The notes beneath the pieces are model-generated. The model did not search any database, was not told where the DNA came from, and saw only the letters and a program-made list of their open reading frames with translations. Below are positions 12,313-24,500 of a stretch of DNA of 64,000 nucleotides, piece by piece. This DNA comes from Branchiostoma floridae (taxonomy: Eukaryota; Chordata; Leptocardii; Amphioxiformes; Branchiostomatidae). The stretch's first letter is position 1, and each line of letters starts with the position of its first letter. The position numbers and the translations under genes are program-made. The DNA is taken from NCBI RefSeq assembly GCF_000003815.2, contig NC_049990.1, positions 15,965,548 through 16,029,547 of the forward strand, given 5' to 3'.

Positions 12313-12779
12313 CTCTGTGGGGTGAACGTCCGAAAGGTCACGGCATGGGGAACGAAAGAAAACCAATTTCCCCTCAGAAAAGTGCTAAAATTAAGCATTT
12401 TACAGTACTTTATGCCAAAAATTTTACTCGGATCATTTTACCAACTATATTATGCCTATCTATACCAAATTTCAGGTCATTCAGTCTGAAACTGCCGAGC
12501 CCGACCCCCCCCCCCCCCGTTATGCAACCATAGGATCTGCTTTGAGATTAAACGAAGAACACCTGCAGCTAAGAACTTACACAGGTGCGAAAACCACATC
12601 CCAGTTAAATACACATCCCAGTTAAATACACATCCCAAGTGATACTCTTGGGAACATCCCGATTGAAATGTAAAGTATGAAACATTAGTCCAGACAAGAA
12701 GTGGTCCGTCTTGTTTTTTGATTGATTTCGTAAAAGACGTTTCGTATTAAAGAAAGCATCACGGAGAAAGACCACGAAA

Positions 12780-14189
12780 ATGAAGAACGCGTTCGCAGAG
12801 GTAGATACACACGCGGTGCTACTCATGGAAGACAAGGAGATGAAGACTTATCGTCAAAAGATTCTAGCCGAGAAACAACAGCACGATTGGGAAATGAGGC
12901 TGTTAGAGAAAGAAAGACTGATCGCCTGGAACTCCGACAGGTAAAGGGTCGTCGACAAGCTTAAGGGGGAAATACTTCAATAAATGTAGTATTTTAGTCA
13001 GGCCAAACATTTCAGACGTTTCCTTTTTTAACTACAGATTCGTTTCGATAGCAGCGAGAAGCAGAACTCCAGTTATAGAAGCTCTAAGGAAGGTGTCTGA
13101 GAGACATCGAAACGTAAGCAAAGTAAGTACATACTAGTTGTGTAAAACTATATATATCCTAGAGATTAGCTTGTGACTGCTTTAAACGTTTCTCATGCAT
13201 TCAAACATTTCAGGGTCGAAAAGAACCGACTGTTGTCTCGTCTGCAGAAGATAGATAAGCGTATTCTGGAGATAAACAAGGCAAATTCGGGAAAACAGAA
13301 GCAGCAGGCGACACTATTGCAAGGTGGATGCGAGGGCATCGTGACGTCACCAAAGAAAGCGGACGAAAACGAGAAAAATGCAGCCATGGCTAAAATGCCA
13401 TTTTTGTCCTCCACTTGGCCGGGAGGTATGGGATGCTCATACCAAGACTCGCACGGCGTTGCCCAAAAGCAAAAAGACCAAAACGCTTCACCGCATAACT
13501 TACCCTCGAAAAATGAAAAGAAACGCGATCACAGACGTCCTTCAAAAACCGACAACAACAAAGACAAGAAGGAACCAGTCAAATCCAACCTAACCCGCCG
13601 TCCGAGCATGGACCCGAAAGTTCTCGCATCCCTCTTGAGCGTGGAAGAATCTTCAGTTCAGAAACAGAACCAGGTTTTCCAGAGAGCGAGATTGAGCTCT
13701 GATGCAGCTCTGAGAGCAAACGCAGACGACGCGCAAGAAAATCCAGAAGAGAACAAGAAGAAGACCTCGGCAAAAAAGTTTCGACGAAGAGCGACCGTAG
13801 CTTCCATGCATCTGTCGAGTGACTTGTTAAAAGTCGGCTTCCCTGATTGGAAGGCCAGGGAAGAAATGTTACCGATGACGTGGTCTACCACAAAACCGTC
13901 ACCGGGTGGCTTCAGTGCTTTCTCTCGGGGCCGGAGAAGCTCCTTGCCGTCCGTATCCCCCGCGAACCACGGTAAGTTTACGAAGCCGGGTTCAACAGCT
14001 ACGCGGAGGACGAGCATCGGGTCGACAAAATTGAAAACCTCGTCGTTGAACAAGCTGGAAAACGTGATCGAAGAAAGCGAGGAACATTTACACCACTCGG
14101 AGAGGGAAGAAACCATGAGGAACTTGATCCAAAGTGTCATGGCGATCGACTATAGACTGCCGTTATTACTACGGAAGAAAGAACTATAG
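12780..14189 (+). CDS. Unrecognised basic protein with N-terminal coiled coil (three exons)
   Basis: Proposed exons are 12780-12940, 13038-13122 and 13248-14189, about 395 residues. ATG 12780 is the first in frame after an upstream stop. Exon 1 is charged and helical (EDKEMKTYRQKILAEKQQHD, MRLLEKERLIAWNSD). Exon 2 continues with EALRKVSERHRN. Exon 3 has KIDKRILEINKANSG, then a long Lys/Ser/Arg-rich disordered region, and ends YRLPLLLRKKEL. No enzyme motif, signal peptide or membrane segment is visible. The residues just before 13248 (VEKNRLLSRLQ) also look coding, but the acceptor at 13213 gives the wrong phase for exon 2, so a micro-exon, indel or other donor is possible. I do not recognise the family. 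A cilium- or microtubule-associated coiled-coil protein is only a guess. An AATAAA lies at 14649-14654. Confidence 0.65.
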
Positions 14190-14648
14190 GGATTTGTCAT
14201 TCTTTGTGTTACACTGCCTTAACTATACTCAACTTCGGCAATTTGAAAGACTGGTAGGTTTTGTTACCGACATAGATAGTCTGTCTGTTGACATTCATGT
14301 CTTCTTTTCCGTTTACGGCCCCAAATTCTCAAATATCAGTATAGTGCTTCTAAACATTTTCAAAAGATTCCAAACGCTTTAATATATAAGGATTAATCTA
14401 TCTATGTATTGCATTTATAGAATGTATAAAATTTAGTTCAATTAACTCAGAACTTTTTTTTGTAATCAGTAAAGACTGCATGCAATAGATTAGAAGTGTC
14501 TAGCGACCTTACATCATACTGCAAGAATTTGATATTCAACAGTTTGATGTTTGCAATGACTACAGATGTCTGTAATGATGACACAACAGTGGAGGGGATA
14601 AGAAGATTTAGAAATATGGATATCCACTGAGAGTAAAGATCCATTTGA

Positions 14649-14654
14649 AATAAA
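14649..14654 (+). terminator. Candidate polyadenylation signal (AATAAA)
   Basis: AATAAA lies 460 bases after the stop of the preceding gene, followed by a T/G-rich stretch (GTCGATGTTTTGGTCATTTC). It is a plausible transcript end. Confidence 0.45.
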
Positions 14655-15362
14655 CTCCATCAGTAGAACGATGGAAAAGTCGATGTTTTGGTCATTTCTT
14701 TACATAAGCATAATGAGTTCAATCTACATTGTCATATTTGTCTAGCAATGCTCACAGAGTACACATGGAACGTTATCGTATCGTATGAGCGCGACGAAAA
14801 GCTGGAAGTTGTTTATCTATTTATTTCAGTGAATAACACACAAATAAACAAACGAAAAAATATACATCTAAAGATAAAAAAGAAGCAAAATGATGTCTAT
14901 AAAGATCAGAAACAAGCGAAACTTGGAGTTGTTTACAAAACATTTTTGTTTTGGTCAGTCTTAGGACTAGTTCCACTTAAAATGTACTCGTCGTCTTTTG
15001 GCTCTATATACTTTTTCGAAGACGTCAATGAGCTCGAATGTCCAAACTGTATGTTAAAGAAATCATCATAAATGGAAGGATACGACAAAATTTTGTTTTG
15101 GAAAAAGTTTCGGTGCCCAAACTATACAACAGAGCCTTTCAACGTATGTAGTCCGCTGAGATGTGTTTCAATTAGTTTAATAAAACTTTATACACCGGTA
15201 CCTCTCTCACGATAGATCGAAGACGAGGTCAATGAGGCAAACAGACAAAATTTATTTCTAAAATCAGCTGCCATTTAGTTTTCACCCAAACAACACAAAT
15301 TTTCACAATGTAAGATCAAACAATAAATATTATATCCGTGAATAACTTCATCAGGTTGGCAA

Positions 15363-15847
15363 TTATTCATATAGTAAGGTTCTTTTAGCACAACCAGAAA
15401 ATAACTTACTTCCGACGTTTCGGTGTCTGTCAGACACCTTCATCAGGGTGGAATGACGGGAACTACTTCTTGCTGCTACTTATAGCCGATGTAGGTGGCG
15501 TTGCAGCAGCAAGAATGCCATCCCAGACGTGGCTCAGCTTGTATCCCCCCTCGTCTCTGTTCATGACTGGCACTGATTTTCTGATCCAAACTGCTTCTTT
15601 AATCCATCGAGTTCTTCTGTTTTCCTCTCTGTCAATGACTCTTGCCCCCTCCCAGTCTATTACGCAATTGTTTCTATGAATATGGTCTGTGACTGCCGAT
15701 TTGTTCTCTGTTTGTTCTGCTGCCTTCTTCTGAGATCTTGTGTATGCACTGCCTTTGCTGTTTTGTGCCTCCTTTTTTGACAGACACCGAAACGTCGGAA
15801 GTAAGTTATTTTCTGGTTGTGCTAAAAGAACCTTACTATATGAATAA
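15363..15847 (-). mobile_element. Penelope-like element (PLE) fragment with 70-bp inverted arms
   Basis: Perfect 70-bp inverted arms at 15363-15432 and 15778-15847 flank a coding relic read on the minus strand. That relic has SAVTDHIHRNNCVIDWEGA, VIDREENRRTRWIKEAVWIR and VMNRDEGGYKLSHVWD. The H...DW..A..ID.E..RR.R..KEA..IR....NRD.G pattern is the C-terminal part of the GIY-YIG endonuclease of PLE retroelements; the reverse transcriptase is absent. Immediately 3' of the ORF, on the minus strand, CTGATGA, a GGTGTCTG hairpin and GAAAC form a hammerhead-ribozyme-like core. PLE terminal repeats are known to carry hammerhead motifs. Confidence 0.75.
15415..15448 (-). ncRNA. Hammerhead-ribozyme-like core in PLE end
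   Basis: On the minus strand the order is CTGATGA, then the hairpin AGGTGTCTG/ACAGACACC, then GAAACGTC. This fits the conserved CUGANGA - stem II - GAAA core. I could not find convincing partner strands for stems I and III, so self-cleavage is not established. Confidence 0.45.
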
Positions 15848-16809
15848 ATATTATAACTGAAAGATATAGCAATTTAGAGTAGCAGAGACTGATTCCATAG
15901 TCCCTTAAGAGATGCAAAATAAAAACATAATGCAAATATTTGACGGACATGCAGCCATTCTCTTATTGGTCTATTTCCTAATTGCCAGGCTACCTATGGT
16001 TGAACAGCTAATTATGATGGGCAGTCTTTTGTTTGCCTCATTGAACTCGTTTTAGATCTATCATGGCCGCCGCGTGAGAAAGGTGTATTACCCGAGACAT
16101 GACCGATAGTGAAGTGAGAGACAAACAATTAGAATATCTGAAAATGTATTCTACATATGTCTGGCTTGAAGGCTGAGACATACGATTTTGCAAGAACATT
16201 CGTGTCACAGTTGAGTAACGGTTGTGTGGCAGTTGTGTAACGTTCCAGACAGTTGTCTTAAAAACGCGTGACAATTGTGACAAAAGTTGTTCGTGTAACA
16301 TTCTAAATATTTCCTAGTAAACCCGATAGAAAACGTTGTGTAACACCAGCACTCTGCCCATTGTCATGTCAAAAAAGGTAATATGTGATCTTCCTATTGG
16401 CACAAAACTAACAGAAATTCAAATAGGGTTGTTACATAAAATCCCCAAGGACTAATTGAAGAAGGATAAGGATGTAGCTATAGTGAGGCTTGTATAACAG
16501 GTGTCCAAAGGCGGTGCAAATCTTTACGTAATTAGCAAGCGGGCGTAAGACCATGTAAGGATCCGGCGCTGACCAGTCTCGGTGTAAATTATGTGAATCT
16601 CATACTCGTGATCATGATATGTGTAAAAAAAGTTGGTAAGTTATAAAAGGCGTACATTACCGTGCATAGATTATGTAGATGTGATGGCTATCGAATAGGA
16701 ATTCGCCTAGCCCGTACAAGCTTTCCGGTGCATATTCCTTTCACGGCATATATTCCTTTCCCGGCATAATATTCCCGGTTAGAAATCGCGAATCGACCTA
16801 CCCCCCGAA

Positions 16810-17470
16810 AAAAAAATCGCCAAGCTTGCCAGAGAGGCCGGTAAGGAGGCTAAAGCTAGGGGCACAACCCGCCGTACGTGCAATTTGTCCGTACGTTTTG
16901 GGGGGAGGCCACGTCCGCCACGTATTTCTGAAAACGTGGGGAACGACTGGCAAGAGCAGGGAGGGAGTACGTCTCAACGCACGTCACTCGCACGGTTGCG
17001 CAAGGTGTCCCGATGGCACACAAAGTTTTGTCTGCAAGTAAACTTATACGGCGTGTCTGCGTGCTCCAAAATCCGTCGGATTCCCTACGTGTTCGTACGG
17101 AGGCGGTACTTACCACTTACGGATCCCAAACTTTGAGATTGCCCACGTTTTGGCACGTAGACAGCACGCACTTGCAAGTACGGCGGGTTGTGCCCCTAGC
17201 TTAAGCAAAGCCAAGGAGCTGGCCAAAGGACTCTGGTCGGAGGCCAGCGAAGAAGAACGGGCCCCCATGTACCGGGAGGGACTTGCCGGAGGACGACGAG
17301 CTTGCTGCCAGGGTAGATAAAACCCTGGATGAAATCTTCGGTAAGAAACCGAGGACGCGTTCCTCCTCCCGTCGGAAGGACAGGAAGGACACAAGCCCGT
17401 CCCCATCCCACTCGCGGTCTCCAGACGCCGTAGGTCGTCGTACGATTATTCCTGTTTACAAATTTACCAT
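16810..17470 (+). pseudogene. Broken HMG-box-like reading frame interrupted by a MITE
   Basis: Left of the MITE one frame reads AKLAREAGKEAKA. Right of it a frame continues SKAKELAKGLWSEASEEER, then APMYREGL. After a one-base shift near 17283 comes PEDDELAARVDKTLDEIFGK, then an Arg/Ser-rich tail. The LW.EAS.EER.PMY pattern resembles the second half of an HMG box. No upstream exon is evident. It may be a host pseudogene or part of a transposon-encoded protein. AATAAA follows at 17655-17660. It is disabled by the insertion and the frameshift. Confidence 0.4.
16853..17202. mobile_element. 350-bp MITE with about 30-bp inverted ends
   Basis: The left end AAGCTAGGGGCACAACCCGC, continuing CGTACGTGCAA, is matched inverted at 17172-17202 with one mismatch. 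A related, right-truncated copy lies at 44273-44480, so this is a dispersed family. The target duplication is ambiguous. No coding capacity. Confidence 0.85.
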
Positions 17471-17679
17471 TAATTTACACTGATGTTCCTTTTCTTATGT
17501 AAACGTCTATTTGGTTGGTATCATTTTCTTCCCGCTGTAGTATTGTTATTCATTTTTGGATCCGTGGTTTATGTTAATGTTTTGTCTCAGTTATTGTCTC
17601 CATCTCTATTGTCATTATGTAATCATCTCTGTTACTTTTGTTTGTTTAAAATGCAATAAATATTTTTTTAAGCAGTCCT

Positions 17680-19490
17680 TAAGAATTACTTTATTTATGT
17701 TTTTTGGTCATTTTTAGACGAAAATACTTATTTTGAGCCCCTGTGACCTGGTATTACAACCTAATGACCCGAAATTTGGCCCAGATGTGCATTGGACATA
17801 TGCCCACATGACGTCATCAACACTGTATGTTATTTTGAGATCTTAAGTCATTTTTGACAAAAAAATTATATTTTTGGCTCCTATGCCCTTGTATTAAAAT
17901 CGTCAAATTATCAATGTGACACAAACATAGTGCGAAAGGAAAACATGACGAGTGGTATCTTCTTGAGGTATGTTAGCCAATGACGTGCTTCTTTCTATCA
18001 CTCAACCTGTTAGAAAAGCGCCTGAAGGCAAATGCAACTTTATTGCTCGGCAGGTTAAGGCTGCGTGACACGGTTCAAGTAACCCACACCAGGCCTTGCT
18101 TTATGGTAGTCCTAAGCTCGCTCTATTTGTCGCCCGGATGACCAGAACGTCTGAAAGTTTAATCAACACTCTTTTCGGACCATGTACCACGGCACAAAAT
18201 TAGACTGGCGAGTTTGGACTTTGCCTAAGTCCAAACTCTAAAGGTTATAACTCCCCCACGAGACATGCCAACTTGTTTGACACTTGAACCAGTGTACATA
18301 CAGACAAACAGAGAACAAACCTGTCCTGATTGGCTGAACGTTATCAACGCAACATTCTTGCGTTCTGAGCCGTCCCTTTGTACTTGTTGTCCTTTCTACG
18401 GGTACATCGGACTGCAGTTTCTTTGTCGTCCTGGTAGCCTACGCCAAAACCTTCCAGTGGAAATCTTTGGGTTTTTTTTTAAAGGTAACTGTTAATTCGT
18501 CATTTTCAGCTCGCTTGGCCTCTATTAAAGTCAGTGATAGTTTGAAAAGATTTAGGGCACAGATTATGCGCCCTTGTCGGAAGTTCAGGGATTTCACATC
18601 ATTCTAGGGACGCCATATTTAACGCTGACTGAACAGCCACAGGTGTCCCCGGTCGGTTTTAGATTTTCTGGAGTAAAACTTACAGACATGACAAAACAAA
18701 CGTAAATCTATTTGTATAACTTGAAAACGTTTTCTATGCTATCTATGACTGTCCATTTCCCGTCGCCATATCGCTGCAGAGAGGCGGATGTGAAACCAAA
18801 CGAGGGAAGTCTAGATCTTTCCGACAAACCTGTGTATGTATGGCCGAGGGTTAGGGTTATGGTTCATGGTAAGAACATAGGGGTGGAAACATACTTGTCT
18901 ATGCAGTGTGGTGACCGTGGTTGGCTGGGGTTACACATGCGCTAGTTGGAGTCGACTTGGGACTGTGCAAAAAGAACTTTAGGATACTCAATTACCCTTT
19001 CCCAAAGTGGGCTTGAGTCGGCCCGGAATAAGCATGACTGAAGTTGTATGAAATCCACGGAGTCGACTCCATTGATACTATCAGTGAGTTATGCTAATGG
19101 TCATACTAAAATCATAGAAGCCTTTTCACGTCATTTTAAAAGACTTGTAGTGCCGTTTTTAGAAGAAAGAAAGAAGCCATTTATGTTCTTATGTCATTGT
19201 GTGTATAACTGTTGCGTCGACGATAGTTGAAACAAGGCGGAATGGGGGAATGCTACATGTATGCTAGATCCTGGACTACTTACAGAGACTCAAACCAAAC
19301 TTGAGTCAGGGCGGAATGAGCAAATTCCTAGTAAGCAAATCGGAGCGCGGTAGCAACGGGCGTTCCAACTCTCTTCGCGTCCGTGGCCCCCGGGTGTTAA
19401 TGATTGAAGACCCCTATTGCACATTTTTGCCACACCGGGCTAAGAACAGGTCACAACAAGGCATATGCATGTTGTAAAGATACAGTTAAC
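17680..19490. other. Intergenic, nothing recognised
   Basis: Several short open frames lack codon structure, conserved motifs or splice partners. The 5' non-coding exon(s) of the large gene starting at 21516 may lie here, but I cannot place them. Confidence 0.4.
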
Positions 19491-19497
19491 AGATACA

Positions 19498-19641
19498 AAA
19501 TGAAACTATCGTTGGATAAATTCAACTTCTTCTCGTTTATCTGTTATAGTGGAGTGAAAAGAACAGATATGAATGAAACTATCGTTGGATAAATTCAACT
19601 TCTCGCTTTTCTGTTATAGTGGAGATAAAAGAGCAGATATG
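19498..19641. repeat. About 72-bp tandem duplication
   Basis: Two diverged copies start ATGAAACTATCGTTGGATAA and end ACAGATATG/GCAGATATG. They form the 3' end of the LINE relic read on the minus strand. Confidence 0.85.
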
Positions 19642-19900
19642 TTTTATGATCGATAGGTTGTCAAGATGCATTAGGAATATAAATTTTTCTACAGAACTTA
19701 GGTGTATGAAATAAGGAAATAAGTTTTGTATAACCTTATACAGTTCATTTCTCTCTACCGTATACAATCTGCACTCTACTACAAAATGACGTTCATCCTC
19801 TATTCTATTCAAATCACAATGTTTGTGTAGTCTTTGTTCCAGAGGGGTCCTTAGTCCTGTGACAGCATTCCTGTCCCTCATATTTAGATAACTTTCTTCA
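19579..19900 (-). mobile_element. LINE ORF2 C-terminal relic (minus strand)
   Basis: The minus-strand frame includes LNRIEDERHFVVECRLYTVE followed by RNELYKVI. This matches the IEDExHFxxxCPxYxxER block of the longer LINE at 21745-24110, so the two belong to related families. Confidence 0.65.
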
Positions 19901-20319
19901 TTGTATGTCTAGTTTTGAATAATCTTAACTTACGTTAATTGTTTTGCAGCTCCGCCTTTTTTGTCATTGTGCATTTCCTTCAAAAACGTTTGAACGTCTT
20001 TTAACCACTGACCAACTGAGTTAACAATCTGAGACATGTGGGATAAAAAAAAATGCCACAATTATGCATACCCGCACTCCTCTAAGGACTTGCGCACTCC
20101 TGACGCCCAACATTAATGTCCAACTGGCAGGAGAAAGCGTCTGCTTGAAAACTGTCGGCTGGCACGTTCAGGCGAAGTCTTAGAAAATGTTTGATAGAGT
20201 TTAGGGAGGCCTAAGACCACTTGCATGGGTATTTCCCTAACTCCGCCCTTGCAGATGAGCTGCAAAATGACCTCGGTACGCGCAATGATTGTTGCCTCCA
20301 TGAAATGTCATAGAGGTTA

Positions 20320-21090
20320 TATTTTACCCTGCGTTTGTCTGTCTGTCTGTCTGTGTGTCTGTATGTAAAGAAGATAACTCAAGAACGACAGGGTGAATTG
20401 ATTGAGTGTTGGTAGTGTATGATGAAAGCTGGAAATGATTAGATTTTGGGCCCCTAGTGACTTTCCGTGGTACTGCAGTGCAACTTCCGGGTTCGCTATC
20501 TCGTGGTCTGAACAAGCTATGGTCACGATTTTTGGGTGTTAGATAGCTCGTGTGCTCAGAAATAAGTGACATAAGTTTGGGCCCCCTAGTTTTGGGATAG
20601 CAGGGGCATTTTTGTCAAATACTTCTGAAGACGATAACTCAAGAAATGAAGAACGGATGTTCATGATTTTTGGTATGTAGATACCTTAGACAATGTTGTA
20701 CGAAATGAAATACTAATAATGCAAAATAGGAGTACATTTGCATCCTTAATGAGAACATTCTATCATAGCAGTTTTTTCTATGTATCTCTTATCCCAGACA
20801 TGATATGGTCTTGCCATTTGCCTGGTAGATAGCCTGCAGTGTCATGACAAAGTGAGGCAGGTTTCAGTCCCCGTACATTTAATTTCTGAACTGCAGGGGC
20901 GTTTTTGTCAAGACATTCCAAAGAGGATAACTGCAGAAAGGATTGACGGATTGGCATCATTTTAGGCATGTAGGTATCTTGGGCAAAGCTGTTAATAATG
21001 ATATGCATGTTATGCAAATGAGGACTTAATTTGCATATTTAATTTGCATATTTAATGAGGAAATTGTATAATTCCATTGTTTGCAATAGC
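20320..21090. repeat. Dispersed AT-rich repeat family
   Basis: It contains a GTCT microsatellite (about 20335-20356), blocks such as AAGAAGATAACTCAAGAA and TTTTGGTATGTAGATA, then CTGCAGGGGC(G)TTTTTGTC and AT-rich (T)AATTTGCATA segments. The same blocks recur near 26690-26960, 29000-29200, 30300-30680, 45830-46130, 53310-53530, 58790-59040 and 60900-61290, in either orientation. This is a high-copy non-coding element; boundaries are unclear. Confidence 0.6.
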
Positions 21091-21515
21091 TGGACCTCAA
21101 TAAATGACACTTGTTAATTATGATAGGTGGAATATGATTAGATACCAAATATGGTAATGAGGAATTTATTTGCATAATCTATGTAAAAATTGCAAAACCG
21201 CTTTATGATTGATGATTAATGATGGGACTTTTTTTTCAATATTTTAAGTGAACAGATCCAACTGGTCATTTGACCTTTTAAACGCGTCCCATATTTTGAA
21301 ACCATGCAAAATATTGGGTTTGACGCATGCGTCAGAGAGGTTGTTTCTAACGGAAATGGACGCATTGGCTTTGTCTAGTGAGGTTATACAACCTATATAC
21401 AACCTACTTGATCATGTGATCTTGTTGCTCGGAGGTTTTGTTTGTGTCTTGTATTTGCGCCTTGTTGTACGGTGAAATTTAAACATTGAAATGATCTCCC
21501 TCTTATCATTTACAG

Positions 21516-21581
21516 TGCAAGGTGGAGCTGCCCTCGTGCAGTGACCAGGCCAGGGCAATATCATGGCAGAGGCATTTGCAG
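21516..21581 (+). CDS. Proposed start exon of the TIR-pseudokinase-SH3 gene
   Basis: TTATCATTTACAG (acceptor ending 21515) precedes 47 bases of 5' UTR and then ATG at 21563. The coding part reads MAEAFA plus one base before a GTAAAC donor at 21582. The phase-1 end joins in frame to the TIR exon at 35135 (G|GC, Gly), giving MAEAFAGSPEGPSRYDLLF. TIR genes often begin with such a short leader. The weak point is the 13.5-kb intron between the two exons, so this joining is inference from phase and placement. Confidence 0.5.
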
Positions 21582-24500
21582 GTAAACCTAACGCTGCTAG
21601 ATATGTAGCCTACCTTACTTTAAAGGTCCTGAAACATCTGCAAAAAGGTTGGAATTTCTGCCCTATCAGGAACAAAGGATTTTATATGAATTAGATTACA
21701 AGCGGCACATGTACTTGATAATATGTTGTTATCTTTATTTTGATAGATAGATAGATAGATGGTTCATTGCGCAACAATTGCATCAGTGACAATGTATGGC
21801 AATATATATACAACTACAGTCTAATACTACACATACACGTTATATTGCAACAATTTCAGTTACTACAATACTAGTGGGATCTACGGTAGGTAATAATGGG
21901 AACTATAACATACATCAGGTTGGGTATTTCTATGCTACTAGCGACATAATATCAGTCAAAAGTGATTTAGGAATGGTACAGACTGTTTCTTTTTTGCATG
22001 GAATGATAAATGTATTGACCTACGTGGATAGATATGGAATCATGACATGATAAAAGTATATTGAAGGTGTCACCATTTGTGTGTGGTTGAGGTATATTTG
22101 ACTTACATGTGATTGATTGCATTAGCTTTTGCCTTTCTTCATTGTATGTAGGACAAGTCATAATGAAATGATACTCATCTTCAATGCTAGTATCATCTTG
22201 GCATGAATGACATGGTCTCTGATCTGTTGATATATTATGGTGGCGACCTTTTTCGATTTCTAGGCAGTGTGCACTTATTCTCAGTTTGGTAATGCTATTC
22301 ACAAAATTTTTGTTTTTAATAGATAAGAGGTAGTTTTCTAAACCAAACTGGGTTTTTATTTTTGAACACACTTTGAGTTTATTGTTGTTTCTTATTTTTT
22401 TGTCTCCATTCAGAGAGGAATGTATCCTACATGCGTTCCTTGAATGTGTTTCCAAAATATTTGACGTCAACAGCTAGTAGGATTGAGCCAAATATTTCGG
22501 AATCCATGTCGGCTTAGCATATCTTGAACATGTACAGCCCAATCTTGGTCTTCTTCAACGGCTTCATCGTATGCTTTTATAACAATTCTGTCATTAGGCA
22601 TGTTCTGTAGTCTGAGCCAATATTTTATTAGCTGAGCTTGGGTGTCAATGTACAGTGGGAACGCTCCTAGTTCCCCCCTTACAGCGGCGTTGACGGAGCT
22701 TCTGGGAACTATTATTTTGTAATAGTTTAAGAGAACATATTCCAAGTCGGGAACTTCGTATGATACTGTAGGTTGCTCTACCGATACGCTTTGGTTTCTT
22801 AGTATGTTAGAATTATGAACTACGTTAAGCTTGTCATTGTATTTCTTAAGACGTATGAGTATAGGGCGGCTGCAATTAGGATCAGTTTTCTTTCCGATAC
22901 GGTTTGTCTTAAGAATACTTACTGGTGATCCTATATTGGAGATAGGATGTTGGATATCGATGATATATATCGTATGTTTTCATTAGGGGATTCTTTTATA
23001 CCTTTAAGAATCAGGTCCCTGCATTGGATATTTGTGCCTAATATTTCACTACAGTAAAGTAAGATTGGCTTAACCAGGATATTGAATAGTTCTAGCGCGA
23101 GAGAAATAGATGGGTTGCGATTTGTTGATAATAATGACTTAAGTTAAAAAGAGGCACGGAGAGCTTTAAGTCTAAGTTGCTTGTTTGCACGATTGAATGA
23201 TGCCGAGGGGGTTACTAGTATATCGACTCCTAAATATGTGTAGGTGAGGATGTTATATCTAATGTATGACCCTGTGATTGGAAGTGGGGGTGGTAGTTTT
23301 TACTTATTTGTCCGTTTTTTGAGAAAATCATTATTTTAGTTTCATTTTTATTAATCGTTAATTTCCAAGTGGAGCAGAAGTTATGTAATCTTTTCAAACA
23401 TTCCTTTAGACCATTTTCTGATTTGGATAGCAGCACGAGGTCATCTGCCCAGGAAAGACTATTGACAAAAGTATCTTTTAGAATGATGGGGTCGCAGAGT
23501 GATGAATTTAGTAAGGTTGGAAGGTCATTAACATATAGATTGAAGAGGAGTGAGCTTAAATTTCACCCTTGACGCACCCCGCAGGTTGACTTGAAGTATG
23601 CTGATAGACCGTTTGAGTTTTCCATGTTAGAGTATATTGTCTGTATAATTTTGAAGAAGTTCCCCCCTACACCTGAGGATAAAATTTTGTAAAACAACCC
23701 ATTTCTACAAACAGAATCGAATGCTTTTTTAAAATCTACAAAACAGGCATATAATTTACCCCCGGATGTGGATATCTGCTTATCAACTAGAGTTTTGAGA
23801 ACAAAAATGTTGTCACTTGTGCGAAAATTCGTTCAGCAACCAGATTGAAATGAATTCGAAGACAATATTGTTATCTTCGAAGCATTGAAGTCGTTTGTTT
23901 AGCACAAACGTGAACAGTTTTCCGACGCAACTTGAAATAGCAATTCATCTATAGTTTGATGGATTTGTTGGGTTACCACTTTTGAATATCGGGACTAAGA
24001 CGCTCTGACTCCACTGATGGGGAAATTTACCTGACTGAAGGGTGGTGTTAAAAAGTTTTCTTAAGGTTGTAAAAGTTGATTAATGTCTTGGCTTCATTTG
24101 TTTCCTAGGGCTGAGAAGTACAATATACTGTATATGATGGGATTGAAAAGAGGGTCAAAATTAACTAGGCTAAAGGGTATTCAATGTGTGGGCTACACTG
24201 CGGTGCGCAGTTCTCTTCTATTTGCAGTAGATTCGCCTATTTTTCCTTAGCATGCGCCTGGTTTCACACGTCATCCAAGGTTGGTCTCTCACGGGGCACA
24301 AACCGCGCGATCGTTGTAGAAAGTGTTGTCATGAATGTTTCGGTTAAGACGTTTATGTCCGGAATGTTCTCCGAGACAATCGAGTCCCACAGTCATAGAC
24401 TCCGTTGCAGTATTCGAACGGGGCTGGTTTAAATGGGGGTGGGGTGGAGTGTGTGTGTGTGTGTGGTGGCGGGTGTTTGGGGGTGTGCGTGGGGGGTNNN

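Noticed and set aside
13193-14140. Minus-strand frames opposite the small gene
   Set aside because: They mirror the coding strand of the + gene and lack independent motifs.
15415-15448. Calling an active hammerhead ribozyme
   Set aside because: The core and stem II are present, but I could not pair stems I and III convincingly, so only a hammerhead-like core is reported.
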